DNA of 64,000 nucleotides from Lineus longissimus (taxonomy: Eukaryota; Nemertea; Pilidiophora; Heteronemertea; Lineidae). The stretch covers positions 14,710,437 to 14,774,436 of the forward strand of contig NC_088313.1 in NCBI RefSeq assembly GCF_910592395.1, given 5' to 3'. The notes beneath the pieces are model-generated. The model did not search any database. It saw only the letters and a program-made list of their open reading frames with translations, and was not told where the DNA came from. Positions within the stretch are counted from its first letter, which is position 1; the number at the start of each line of letters is the position of its first letter. Position numbers and translations under genes: made by a program. Positions 34,453 through 46,294 of this stretch are shown here, in pieces.

Positions 34453-36392
34453 CTTCTCGATGGCTTAGGTTTAATTAGAAGTCGGATACGATTCACTGCC
34501 AATAAGTCGCATTCCAGGATCTCATGTACAGATACGACCAATGTGTGTGTACGTGTACCATGGATACTTACTTAGTACGCATACTGGGTAAACAGTATTG
34601 AAGTGTATGACTTAACACTGCCAGGCGCCAAAAATGTATTCCGGCAATAGGGAGAGTAGTGGCAAGTATGCGCATGCCCATCTCGCCAAGGTCAAGGACA
34701 CGGGTGAATGTTCAAGGACATTCACGATGGATGGGAACGAGTGACACTGGAGAATTACATGTCTTTCTGCGCACTTGTAGTGACTCTGAACCCAGTGATG
34801 TGCATTGTGAAAGGCTAGTTTAGATTCATATAAAGGACTTTAGATAGAATATTCTGTTGTATTACACTTGTTTAAAAGAGACTAAGATCTGAGCCAATGC
34901 TCAACATATGTTATTCATGTGTAATGGTTACTGCCAAGTCTAACATGTTGATGTGATTATTGTAATGGCTTTTAAGACTACCTCAAAACACGCACCTCTG
35001 GGGCTCCGGTTTTCTCCTACAAAAGAGCTGATTGTCTGAGTTAAAAGTGGCTCTTTAACTTCGTAATTCCATAGTCATAAGATAACGCACAAGGTAAATA
35101 GATACCTATTCTGACTGGACTATTCTGATCTAAATGACTGGACTATTTGGACCTACAATGACTGATACAAGAAATATTTTTGTGGCTCTAGATCTGTAAG
35201 GTTAAGTGGTACACTAGCCCTGGTACAGTTATAGCCTTGTGTACATTCATAAGCCAGCTGTGGGCTAGCTTACCTTGTATCAACAGAGTTCGCATATCAG
35301 ACCGGCTGGGGTGGAGGGGATGAGGGGAGGGGGGCGTTCGGTTTACTACATCTGGTAACGACATCCTAAAGGATGGGATAGTTATATCATATCATGAGAC
35401 GAGAATTTATCACCAAATGTAACATCATTTACTTACCCATTACGTATATTTAGGCCTGTCGACCCCCACGATAGCTGTTTCTTGGGGTCGACATTATTAT
35501 GATTTGGCCTGATAACCCTTTGATAAGACAGTGAAACAATGGGAATATAGGCCTCGGCGCGTGCGCTTTGTTTAAGGACAACAGACCGTTCATTGGGCTA
35601 GGTGTGAATTCAAACTAATGGGTAATTCTACTAGCTGCTATAATTAGACAAACATGTATGAGGTTTTTAAACTCTTCAAAGACAATTGATGAGCAAAGTC
35701 ATTTGATGAACACACTCAGATAATAACCCAAATCAATAATTTGATCTTGAACATAATTAGCCGGGAGGAAGGGGCGATAATCGAGTCGGGGAAACTCGGC
35801 ATATGCGGTGCCAAACTAACAGTCATTTGATGAATTTAGTTGAAAGAAAAGTACACCCGTAGTTCCATCTGGTAATTGTTCACTTGTGCACTGAGTTCAA
35901 TTCCAGAGCGGCAAAGTGACCTTCAACTTGTCGTCATGACTACAGACGAACTACACCTTGACGACGTGGTATTCACATTCTATTTTGGGCTCCTGAAAAA
36001 AAAGAGATCCCTCATTTCAGAATGTCACTGAATGTGTACAGGATGAAAGTGACCACCAGACGGAACAGATTTCATTTTAACAAAATCTATAAAACGACTG
36101 TTATTAGTTTTTTCTTCTTGAATTTGGCACCTCACTTGCCGAGTTGCCTCGGCAGTTGGGATAACTCTCCCTCCACGATGAGAAAAGTCGCTGGTAGCGG
36201 AAAGAATTGCGTCTGATCAAATCATATATACTCGTCACGTTAATCTATTATTTATTTATTTATTAGGTTAATTTATTGGACAGTATATCTGAACAGCAAA
36301 TAAATATTTTCGTCATACAAAATTTTGTTGGTGTTGTTTTGCGTTTGTTAGGAAGTTGTACCTCTTGATTTTAGATTGCTGGTAATATTGTG

Positions 36393-36556
36393 TTAAGCGC
36401 ACCGCAAACGAGCGATTATAGTCGCTGCGACCAGCGATCACGATCACATGTGAAAAAAATATCATCTCGTTTGCGGGAATCCTCGCAGGAACCTGTGAGC
36501 AGAGTCTGACTGCGCAGGTAGCAGCGATAAAAATCGCTCGTTTGTGGGTGCTTTAA
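36393..36556. mobile_element. Inverted-repeat element, CGCAAACGAGCGAT family
   Basis: Left end GCGCACCGCAAACGAGCGAT, right end AATCGCTCGTTTGTGGGTGC: a clear terminal inverted repeat, better preserved than at 19.5 kb. A related half follows to about 36760. Confidence 0.6.
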
Positions 36557-36956
36557 CATCAGCGTCGCTTTTGTCACAGTGTTTGACTTATTTGCCCGCA
36601 AAAGAGCGATTTCAGTAGCGGAGACTGGCAACGTAACCATGACAACATAAAGACTGATTTCAATACAACCAATCAACCGTCACTCTCCTATCGCAATCGT
36701 TGTGTTGTGATGGTAGATCGCAGGTAACACCTACTCAAATCGCTAGTTTGCTGAGCGCCTTTGCAACATTGAGGAGTATGTCATTGCGCCTCATATAGGC
36801 CACGATATGTTGCCAAAACGACTACCCATTCGAAGAGAAGCGCCCGACGTCTCGAGCGACTGGCGCGGCGACAACAAGCTTATCCAAGCGACCGCGCGAT
36901 CGAGGACCCCATCAGATTGACCTAGCGGGCCGGACTGAAACGGCCATCGCCCTACA

Positions 36957-37200
36957 CTCTTAGAAGTAAAAGTTTCTGAGCTGCTGAAAAACCTACAAAT
37001 ATCCAAGGTCGACAAGTATGCACCCCTTGAAGATTTTTTGGTCACATATCGACAAACCCCAAACATGTCCAATGGTTTGAGATCGTGAAAAATCTCTAAG
37101 AGCTGTTCAATTCGCTGAAAAATCTTCACAAGGTGCATATTTGCGTTGGTCGAAAAACCATCGAAGGTTTTTCAGAAGCTTAAAAACATTGTTAGAGTGT
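36957..37200. mobile_element. Dispersed palindromic repeat, family B
   Basis: Both halves are visible: GACAAGTATGCACCCCTTGA on the left and CACAAGGTGCATATTTGCGT with GTTGGTCGAAAAACC on the right, around a GAAAAATC-rich centre. Confidence 0.55.
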
Positions 37201-37312
37201 AGCCTTCAGGGATGGCCGGGTTCCGACCATCGTATGACTGTTGATGGCCTCGCCCTGTTCCTCCGCTTCTTGGTCAAATATCAAGAAACCTTCACTGTGT
37301 GATCTAAAATGA

Positions 37313-37567
37313 GTATGCCGTTGGTATATACAGGTGGTCCAGAAAAATAGAAATGCAATCAATGTCATGCCCAGTTCCGTAGTGCAGTTATTATGCATGC
37401 GAATTTGCTAAAACTTGATAGTAATGGTATTAATATATCTGTCTGTACAACGGAAATGGTGATATTTATATTTAGTACATGTATACGTATTAGTACGTAC
37501 TTAAGAAATTGGAAAATTTCTAATTCAATTAAATTTCAACTTTTTATGAATGGCGTTTGCCTTTAAA
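37313..37567 (-). mobile_element. Dispersed MITE-like repeat, family A (inverted)
   Basis: Runs from GAGTATGCCGTTGGTATATA through GGTGGTCCAGAAAAATAGAA to TATGAATGGCGTTTGCCTTT. One of the longer copies. Confidence 0.55.
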
Positions 37568-38292
37568 ATGGACGTCACTGATATCAGCCGTGCTCCTCCA
37601 TTAGATCAGCGACAGGGTTGATTATACGTGCTTGATAACGAGCCACGTAACCCACTCAAACAGTTTGCCTGTATTGACTCTCCAGAAATTAGTTCCGGTA
37701 AAAAACAGATCGTCCCATCGGGCGTGGGAGTGTTGGGCGATAGAGGTTGTGTACCCTTCCGACTCCCAATCCGACTTCATCATCTACGGGGTTGAGTTAC
37801 AGCTCTCCAGTATCCTACTGGTACTCCATCATTATGTTTACTTACCCTTGCTAGTTAAGGCCTATCGACCCGTGAACATCTGTTTCATGGGGGTCGATGT
37901 CATAAAGATTTGCCCTGATAACCCCTTTGATTAACAGTAGAACACTGGGAATTTTATACGCCGAGATGCGAGCGGACTTTGTTTAAAAACACTGGCAAAA
38001 GACCGCGTATTAGACCAGGCCCGGATCCTTTTAACTGAGAGGTAAGGGCAAAATAACATAAAGATTTGATAAAAAATTGAATCAACGAACATTTTCATAG
38101 TGATATTCAACCTGCATCTTAACAATGATATTTCAATTTCAAAATTACTCCTGTGCCTAAGAAAGAAATAATGAACAAGTCGTTCTCCAAGTCGTGAACC
38201 ATCACCACGACTTAAAATACGATTTCGTTATTTTCGCCTCATGCACTGGTCTGATCTGTGATTTAAAGTATTCAGGCACACGTAGTTTATTT

Positions 38293-38411
38293 AGGGAGTA
38301 TTCGCAAATCCCCGAAACGGCAACGTGAACGCCTACACGTGTCTCATTGTTTGAACTGTCGAACACTATAGACGTTCACGTGGCCGTTTCGGGGGTTTGC
38401 GAGGTCTCCCT
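38293..38411. mobile_element. Long-arm hairpin element, first of a pair
   Basis: Inverted arms of about 40 bp, starting AGGGAGTATTCGCAAATCCC and ending CGGGGGTTTGCGAGGTCTCC. The arms share CCGAAACGGC and CGTGAACG. Its ends resemble those of the next element, eight bases away. Confidence 0.65.
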
Positions 38412-38418
38412 ATAAATA

Positions 38419-38547
38419 GTCTGTTTTCGCAACTCTCCGAAACTCCAATGCAAAAGCCTATCCCATTGCTCGACACCATGCTCAGGAGCTCGAACAGTGG
38501 GACAGGCGTTCGCATTGGCGTTCCGGAGGTTTTGCGAAAGCTCCCTA
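38419..38547. mobile_element. Long-arm hairpin element, second of a pair
   Basis: Inverted arms of about 55 bp: TTTTCGCAACTCTCCGAAAC on the left and TCCGGAGGTTTTGCGAAAGC on the right, with a GCTCGA/TCGAAC junction near the centre. Same family as the neighbour by its GGGAG..TTCGCAAA ends, but with a different inner sequence. Confidence 0.65.
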
Positions 38548-38849
38548 TTGTGAAAACGATCGTCAGTTTGGATCATTTGGATCAGAGCTGTCCTTAGACG
38601 ACCGTAGTAATTCACTCTCAAAGATGATGTCCACGTGGGAGTCAGCTGATAATTGATGCGCAATTTCTGTAATAAAACGAGACAATCCTAATCTGTATAT
38701 ACCGCAACGAACCTAATCTCAGGCCAAGATCTGCTAGTTATTTAACATAATGGTAATATGACCGGAACCATTGATCTAATGCGCGGGTGGGCCGGCATTA
38801 TAGATTTCCGACAGTCCCGCTATCATCACTCATGCTGTGTAAAACGACC

Positions 38850-39025
38850 AGGCCTTAATATGATTTTCAGCATTGTGTAGACAGATATAGATACTACGCA
38901 TGCCAAGTTTCAGCAAATTGGTATGCATGATAACTGCACCACGGCATTGTGTATACATGTACATGTCACTGCATTTCTAATTTCCTAGACAACCAGTAAT
39001 TATGAACGCCGTACCTCTTTAAAGT
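38850..39025 (+). mobile_element. Dispersed MITE-like repeat, family A
   Basis: Contains GCATGATAACTGCACCACGG and ends near TTATGAACGCCGTACCTCTT. Its left part is diverged. Confidence 0.5.
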
Positions 39026-42000
39026 GAACGGGTTTTCCTCAACATGACCATGTCAATACTTCCAGCGTTTAGGCTAATCGATCCTTTAGCTCTCCTTGCT
39101 TATCTATATGTCATCTGCTAGCATGCTCATCCTACTCATAAACATGGACAGTGGGAGAAGGAAATGAGGACCGACGAACAATTATCACGGAATACACGAA
39201 AGAGATTTCCGATGTTCGACCATTACGGCGCCTATTTCCGCAAGACGTCATAGCCTCACGTCATAGACGTCATAGCCTCACCAGAGTGTAATAGTCGCAA
39301 AAGCCACTTTTTCGGAAAGCGGGGAGATAACGATGCCTAACCTAGGTATCTACGGTCTACGAAGGTCTGTCGAGTCCGTCTTATACTCAGTTGCAAGAAA
39401 AGTCGGGGCGCTTAAAAAATAGTTTTCGTCAATAAAGTGCATGTAGTTTTCATTCTTCGTACTTTCTCGTTTGTGGGTCTTCGTTAGGATTACGGAACCA
39501 CTCTATTACGATGTACGATAATACAGTATATGACAGTGTTAATTTAGATAAAACGACTGATGACGTCAGCAGAAAATCAACATGGCAGGGAGCCTGTCGC
39601 AAGTGAACTTAAAATGACCCAATCATGAAGAAAATGATAACATGTTGATTCGTAAGAAATCTACCCACTCATCATGCCCACTTCCCCTGTGTCAATTAGG
39701 GGTCGTCAATACATACATGTAACAATCTAACTTTCCATTTTAAAGCTTTAGTTCTCACGGTAAATCGTTGATCCATTGATGAAATATCAATGTTTTGACT
39801 AGTAATACTAACAATGGGACGGTTCATAAGAAAGCAGGAACGGACCGAAACGAACCAAAACGGGCCGGATCGGGCCGGAACGGAGTTAAAATTTGCCGAA
39901 ACGGAGCTTCTAGTGGTTTTAAATGGCATCTATAGGCAAGATAGGGCCCCTGAATTATAAATTATGTTCATATAATGAAGATCAGACTTCTTTCTTTTCC
40001 ATCGTGATATTGATGATATTGCCTGATTTGGTCGAGGCCGATTCCAGTAGCAGACAGCGCTTATACTGCACAAGAACTGATGACGTATAAATCTCATGTT
40101 CGGATTGCTTTTCAAGAAAGAAAAAAACATTCTGGGGACTTCTAACTTCTCATGAGAGAAGCTGGTAGTGCAAACTGCTTAGAAATGTTTCATGAAATAA
40201 AAAGTGTCTTCGTCAGAAGTAAGTACGCCACACAACTATTCTATAACAGGACTTTAAATTCAAATGCATACAGGCAACAATCACAATCAGTAGGGATGAA
40301 TCAAAGCCAGACTAAAACACCAGTAGATAAACCGAGACATGCACATTTCACATTAACAAGGAAATTAGAAAGAGATATTCTGTATTCGACCCAATGCGGT
40401 CATTTCTGATTGTATGGCGACTACAACCAGTCAGACAAGGATCCTCGATCGACGAACGGAGGCCGATCAAGCCATCATGACTTTGTATGGAGCACAAACT
40501 GCAGACACAATATACTGTTACCATTGATGCAAGTATAATTTATAACGAAGCAATTCATATTCGAAAATTACACATTTTGGAAGATAAAACTGACGAGCCA
40601 CTTCACAAGACGATAGGATGTCGTCGCTTTAGGCTTTAGTGTATTTTAAAATGCTCTCTCACCGATATTTACGCGGTTTTACACCAGTTGATAAACCAAG
40701 TTGGGGATTGTTTATTGAAATCACCTCATGCACGCTTTTCGAGCAAAGCTATTTTATAAAGACCTCCGCACGGTCGATCAAGGAGATACGGTTGATCAGG
40801 CGGCGCCCGACATGACCAAGAGACAGGCGCACACAGGCTGATCGGCTGATCGGGGTAAGAACGGTCGATCGAGGATAGTAAAGTGTCTGTCTGACTTACA
40901 ATGACTGATGACATATGCAGATCGTATTCAGTAGTAATTGTAACGGATGATTCAGTCTGGTCTTAGACTCCAAGGTCTGGTGCATTACCAGGCGCTCCTC
41001 CGATGAGAGAACTAGCCATGATTTAAATTAAAGGTGAAGTGAGTACATGGCTGTTACTGGCATGTTAAAGGGACTCAGCTACGCAGCAGCTTGGTAGGCA
41101 AGATAAAGTTACACAAAGTCGCCAATAGGAGTCTCTCCCATCTCGCAGTACGCATTCGAAACTATTCACGCGTATACAAGGATTACATTTAGTGGTGAAT
41201 AAAACATGACCCAAAGCCCTTACTGTGCATTTTTATAGTCACCCGAAGATGGCCGATTCCTGCCTATAGTGATAGATGATTTCATTGCGGGTTTTATCAG
41301 TAAATATCGTATAAAAACGCATCACCTGAGGAAGAAAAGAATACGGTGACGATGGTCTATAATTACTCCGCCTTCTTGCAGCGAAACATGTTATTTTTTA
41401 GATGCTCTTCGGTAATGAGGACGGCACCTTCGAGGGAGTTATCCGGTGGTCAGGCATGACATGAATGACTAACAAGCTGCGTCAGTGTAACTGTAGATAT
41501 CGTCTAAAAGTAGACTCCACGGACTGAAATGACCCTTGTTCATAATAAGCCCCCCTTTAGGAGGGGCTCTTAAGATACACGTGTGTGTGGGAGTATATAC
41601 TGATTTGATGAGAAATAAAGAGAGTAAATATTGTATATCCTACAAACAATTTTTTTTGGTATTTTTCTGAATTAACTCCGTTGAGTTTACCGATTTCTCC
41701 GCGATCTTCCGGTGGTGGTTGCTATCCCATTGATTGAAATTAATTTAAATTAATTTAAATCTTCATGGGAATTCGCTACATCATATGCCTAAGAAATTGG
41801 CCAATTATATTAATATTTTTATTAGAGAAATATCCGTCCTAAATAATGACAGAAAAGGGTGGTTTATTTCAATTTTGTGTCGACATGATCGAGGTCACGT
41901 GACATAAAAACAAACCAATCGCACACACCCGTCCAAAAAAGGCACTTTAAGAAAAACAAATACGTTTTTCCAGCTTAAAACCACACTGACGACTAAGTTA

Positions 42001-42772
42001 TATTGGTCTTCTGCCCAAATCTGAAGTATCAAAATGAATCACAAACTAGAACTAGCTCTATTTAGCAAAAGTTGCGTGAAAAATTCGGGTGAGCGACATT
42101 CTGAACCCTAGCGGCCAATAATTAAACTACTTTCAGCCGTCTGCTCCGGTCTCGTTAGGGAGTTTTTCCCAAATGTACGCTATGATGACGTGCCCCATTA
42201 ACAGGACGTGACATCTATTTTAAAATGCGTTTCCAAAGTGAATGCATGAGGACAATCCATTTAAGTGTCGTATATCACTGGAAACGCCCGATTCCCGTGA
42301 ATAAGGACAATCACAATGTATTACATTACCAAAACAAAAATGTGTCGGAAGGAACTATGGATGGTCCCATCGCACCCCCCCCCCCCCTCCAGCAGTATGA
42401 CACAGAAGGGCTAGTTGACTGTCCACCGGGGGGGTTTGGGGGGAGCTTCCTATGTCGACGGAGGGGGGTTTGGGGGGTGTCCCCCATTGTAACAGCTGTA
42501 GTTGTTAGAGCTTGCACTTAACATATGCTCGTAGGGGGGTTCGGGGGAGCTCCCCCGACCTAAAGGGGGACTCACTAAGTCCTTCACTTTACATATTAGC
42601 TTGGTCGAACTGCGGTTAAGGCGAGTACACTCCGGATGCAGCGGATCTGCCGCGTAACGTCACTTCCCCTAACCATTACTAGTAGTGAACTTTCTGGAAG
42701 TTTGCACCGACGACCACAACAAAATTTGGCTGTCACTATCAACAGTCTATCAAAGGGTCGGAAACGCGGGCG

Positions 42773-42806
42773 TATAAATGCGCGCCTGTTTGGTTCAGTG
42801 TATTCA
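42773..42806 (+). promoter_or_regulatory. Possible TATA/initiator core promoter
   Basis: TATAAAT at 42773-42779 in a GC-rich setting (GGGCGTATAAATGCGCGCC), with TTCAGT initiator-like words at 42794-42799 and 42803-42808. No convincing exon or donor follows, so the transcript it would drive is unknown. Confidence 0.3.
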
Positions 42807-43372
42807 GTCTCGTACAGTCGGCCTCGGGAGTTCAGTTATGACTCCATGCTGGGTCGAAAGCCCAGACTCCTAGTACTGGTGGTGCCGCCTGATTTTCTAC
42901 CAGGCATTTTTTCCATGAGTTGTTAGCCGCGGGGAGACGATATTCGACACTTGCACCCAGAATGTACTAACCTGATAACGTCTTATTCGATTCCAACACA
43001 GATGTTTAGCCTTTCAATTTAATCATCGTCTGATGACCAAATAGTTAATCCGATCATGACCTAATCGAATGCTGTGAAGTCACGGCGCTGTCACCCGCGC
43101 TGTCGGAGTTATCAATCAGCTGTCAGCGAGTGTTGAACATCTCACACCGTCTGGCCAAATACCATCACGCCCCACGGGTTAGTGGCGCCGACTGGCCTCA
43201 GTCGGTGTGTTCAATTTCAAACGATTTTAAATATGAATCGGAATAAACTGATAAGCCAATTGTGGCTACACACTGGCCACTCGATCGGTAGCTAAAACCC
43301 GCTGACCATAAGGCAGGGGATTGCAAACACCCCTTCCGAACCACCGGAAATACCTCCTATCCTGTCCTGCAA

Positions 43373-43391
43373 CCCCCCCCCCCCCCCCCCC
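43373..43391. repeat. Poly-C run (19 nt)
   Basis: Nineteen consecutive C. Other C or G runs of about ten lie near 18700, 42379, 54187, 54390 and 54481. Confidence 0.9.
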
Positions 43392-43785
43392 GCTTCATAT
43401 ACCCCTGCACCCACCCTTAATATGAATAGGATTCATTGACACAAAGACAGCATTTAAGAATATTATTAAAGTTTATTTCATAAAAGTTATATAAACCGTG
43501 GAAAACACCTCTCGATTGAATGTATGTTACACACAAATCAATAATAAAAAAAAAATTGTGTTCGGTTAACAATATACGCATATATTTACAGGAGTTTATC
43601 ACGATGTAAATTCGCGGGTTTTTCCCGCGGTTTTTTCGGCGGTTTTGCAACTATGCTCCATTTGAAAAAATATACCCTTTCACTCAAAAATCCCAAAGAA
43701 TTTTCATAATCCACTAAAATAAATCTGAGATGTTTAGCGATACTGAAAATAAAGAGGAACGGACATTTGGCGATGAACAGTTTCC

Positions 43786-43928
43786 TAAAGGGACAACTTG
43801 GGCGTTTGATTTTAATACCTTGCCCGGAGGATATATACGTCTGTCTGCTACCAGGCGCCGCAACGGTTCTGCTGGAAGCAACTTGGTATGAAAAAACCAA
43901 TGTATCTCATACCCAAGTTGTCCCTTTA
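43786..43928. mobile_element. 143-bp MITE with TAAAGGGACAACTTGGG ends
   Basis: Perfect 17-bp terminal inverted repeat: TAAAGGGACAACTTGGG at 43786 and CCCAAGTTGTCCCTTTA ending at 43928. The flanking duplication is uncertain, possibly TA. Non-coding. Confidence 0.7.
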
Positions 43929-44513
43929 ATTAATCCGTACATCAGTGCCAGCCCACTTTCCCCTGTCATTGCAAGAAGTGCTGGAAGTAGTGGCTAGAAC
44001 AGGAGCTATGAGCTGACCAGTGTACCCTCTTATCACGTTGATGTAAGGTAATATTGATCTGAATCCCGTGTTGCAAGGGGTGTTATATTTTGGTTGTTCC
44101 CCATATTACAGTGTTTCCATACAATAAATTGCTGGAAAGACAATGATTTTTCAATCCGGAAAACAGTGAAAACGTGTCAATCTCAATTTTAGCAATTCCC
44201 GGTCGCCAAACAAGTCAGTTACTAGCAACGTAAGCACCAGTTGGTAGTCTCGGGCACGCCTTGCCAGTAACCGCTTCTCGCTCTATGTTCCGCAAAGGTT
44301 GCCTGTATATTGCGCGCGACCTACGGTACACTGACGGGAGGTCAATAGCCAGTGGTTAGCACTGGCGACACCTATCGGACCCAAAAGAAATGTTATTTAG
44401 TGTCGCCATCTATAGTATTTTTATCAAACTAGTTTTCCACGTGTCTCTCAAGTGATTTTACTTTGGCATGCATTCTAGAATATTGGCAAGAATACATTTC
44501 GAGTAGTTTTACA

Positions 44514-44690
44514 GTAGAACCACTCTATTGAGGACACCATCGGGACTGTCAGGTACTGTCCTTATCAGAGAGGTGTCCTGATTAGAGAGGTCAAATTGAA
44601 TGAAAACTACCAATTTGGTACCAAAACTAGTGTCCTTAATAGAGGGAGGTGTCCGCTAAGGGAGGTCCCACTATATCAAGAATTGGACAA
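44514..44690. mobile_element. Degenerate element with AGAACCACTCTATT end
   Basis: Left AGAACCACTCTATTGAGGAC and right GTGTCCGCTAAGGGAGGTCC show loose inverted similarity and repeated GTGTCC and AGAGAGGT words. A related fragment lies at 17345-17490. Class not determined. Confidence 0.35.
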
Positions 44691-45029
44691 CTTATTCTTG
44701 GTTTTATTGATGTATAGAATGGTACTGCGGTAGTTTGTAATCAGCATCTTGATTAGAATGTGGTATAGAATCTTTATAAATGACTAGCAGTTGATAAAAG
44801 GAACAATACTGCCCGCAATACTGTTGGAAGACTTGAAAACGGACTCCCCATGGGAAGGCCTACAGTGACAGATCCCAAAATTTGGAAAGGAGTGCAGCAC
44901 ATAATGAGAGCACCAAAGGTGTGCTCTTGGATACGAGAAGGGTCTTGGCCCTCCCTCAGAAACAAATATAGAAGACTAAAGTGTTAGAAATGAGTTCTCC
45001 AGGCACTAGAGGGCTAAATTTAGAACCAA

Positions 45030-45233
45030 ATGCTCCTTGTGGAGAAGTGACCTGGGAAATGTCTCCGATGATAGTGGATGGCACACCCCTCCTGCACCAC
45101 CCCCTGAATCTGCCACTGGGAGTATAAGTTTCCTTGGTTTTCAAAATGCTTCTTGTGAAGAAGTGACCAGGGAAATGTCTCCGAAGAAAGTGGATGGCAC
45201 ACCCCTCTTGCACCCCGCCCTGAATCTGCCATC
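45030..45233. repeat. Two-copy tandem repeat, period 116 bp
   Basis: Copies start at 45030 and 45146. Both contain GAAATGTCTCCGA, GTGGATGGCACACCCCTC and CCTGAATCTGCCA, with scattered differences. Probably an internally duplicated mobile element. Confidence 0.6.
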
Positions 45234-45889
45234 AAAATGGGACCGCCTTTCCAGTGGAAATAACACAGACCTGCACTGCCATAGAAAGGAAGCGCCTCAT
45301 TTTTTAGACAGATTTTCAGCTACCGGTACATGCATTTCCATGATCTGATTTTGCACAAAAGTGCCTTCGAAATAATGTGTGACACGTCTGTTTGAAAACA
45401 AATGAGATATTCAATTCAGGACAAATCATTCTCTCAATACCTTAATTTGAATTATCAGCGAGTAGAACATGTACATTTCCATTTCTTCCATTGAAAAGCA
45501 TTTAACTATAGAACTTTACATTAACTTCAGGACCTGGTTGTTCAAAGCTCAGCTATCTGGTTGGTGGACGCAAAAGCCACTGTTATCTTAGCGTACTACT
45601 AAGTTTGCTCCATTAGTCTTAGCTGCTGCTATGCCACCGCTAAGTTAGCAGAACCTCAAAAGTGTTCGCCATGGGTGTCGCGAAGCTTTAGCAGAACCCT
45701 TGCCAAGTTTCTAAGCAGTTGAAAACAACCGGGCCCTGCACGCTAATGCTGTTAAAAATCACAGACAAATATATTTGGACCTGACACTAATGCTGATGAT
45801 GAAGTTCACAATGGACCATCGTTGTGAGAATCATCATCATCATTAATCCAGGGCACACTGCTTCCAAACTTGTGTACATGCCATAAAGT

Positions 45890-46240
45890 GCATTTGAATG
45901 TGTGTACATGCCGTAAGCACATGTCATAATTACATGCGAGTACATACACAAATACATGTACACGTAATAAGTACATGTGTATACATGTAACTGACAGAGG
46001 AACATGCTAATGCTTGCACTTGTTATGTACATGTACAAGTACATGTATGTACGGGTAAATATGCCATTAGTACATGTGACTACAAGTGCATGTCATATTA
46101 GAATGTGTAGATGCCAAAAGTACAATCATGTACATGCCATAATTCCGCTTAAGTTTATGTACATGCCATAATTCCGCTTAAGTTTATGTACATGCCACAA
46201 ATACATGTGAATATGCATACATGCCATGAGTACATGTACA
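45890..46240. repeat. ACATGT-rich simple sequence
   Basis: About 350 bp dominated by GTACATG, TACATGTA and TGCCATAA words, including a perfect tandem pair built on ATAATTCCGCTTAAGTTTAT near 46140-46190. It lies just 3' of the tetraspanin stop codon, so it is probably within or next to its 3' UTR. Confidence 0.7.
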
Positions 46241-46294
46241 TGTCTGTGATCCAATGATCGCAATCAGAGTTATCTTTGCAGCTGTTGTCTATCT

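Larger units (their letters stand above)
34453..46294. other. Gene-poor stretch between IMP-L2-like gene and tetraspanin
   Basis: Nearly 12 kb with no convincing coding exon. It begins with the 3' UTR of the IMP-L2-like gene, end not located. It then holds many inverted-repeat elements, listed separately, a GATC/CGATCG-rich patch (40760-40870), a CCGGAACGG-type cryptic repeat (39836-39900), poly-C runs and one possible promoter at 42.77 kb. Confidence 0.5.
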
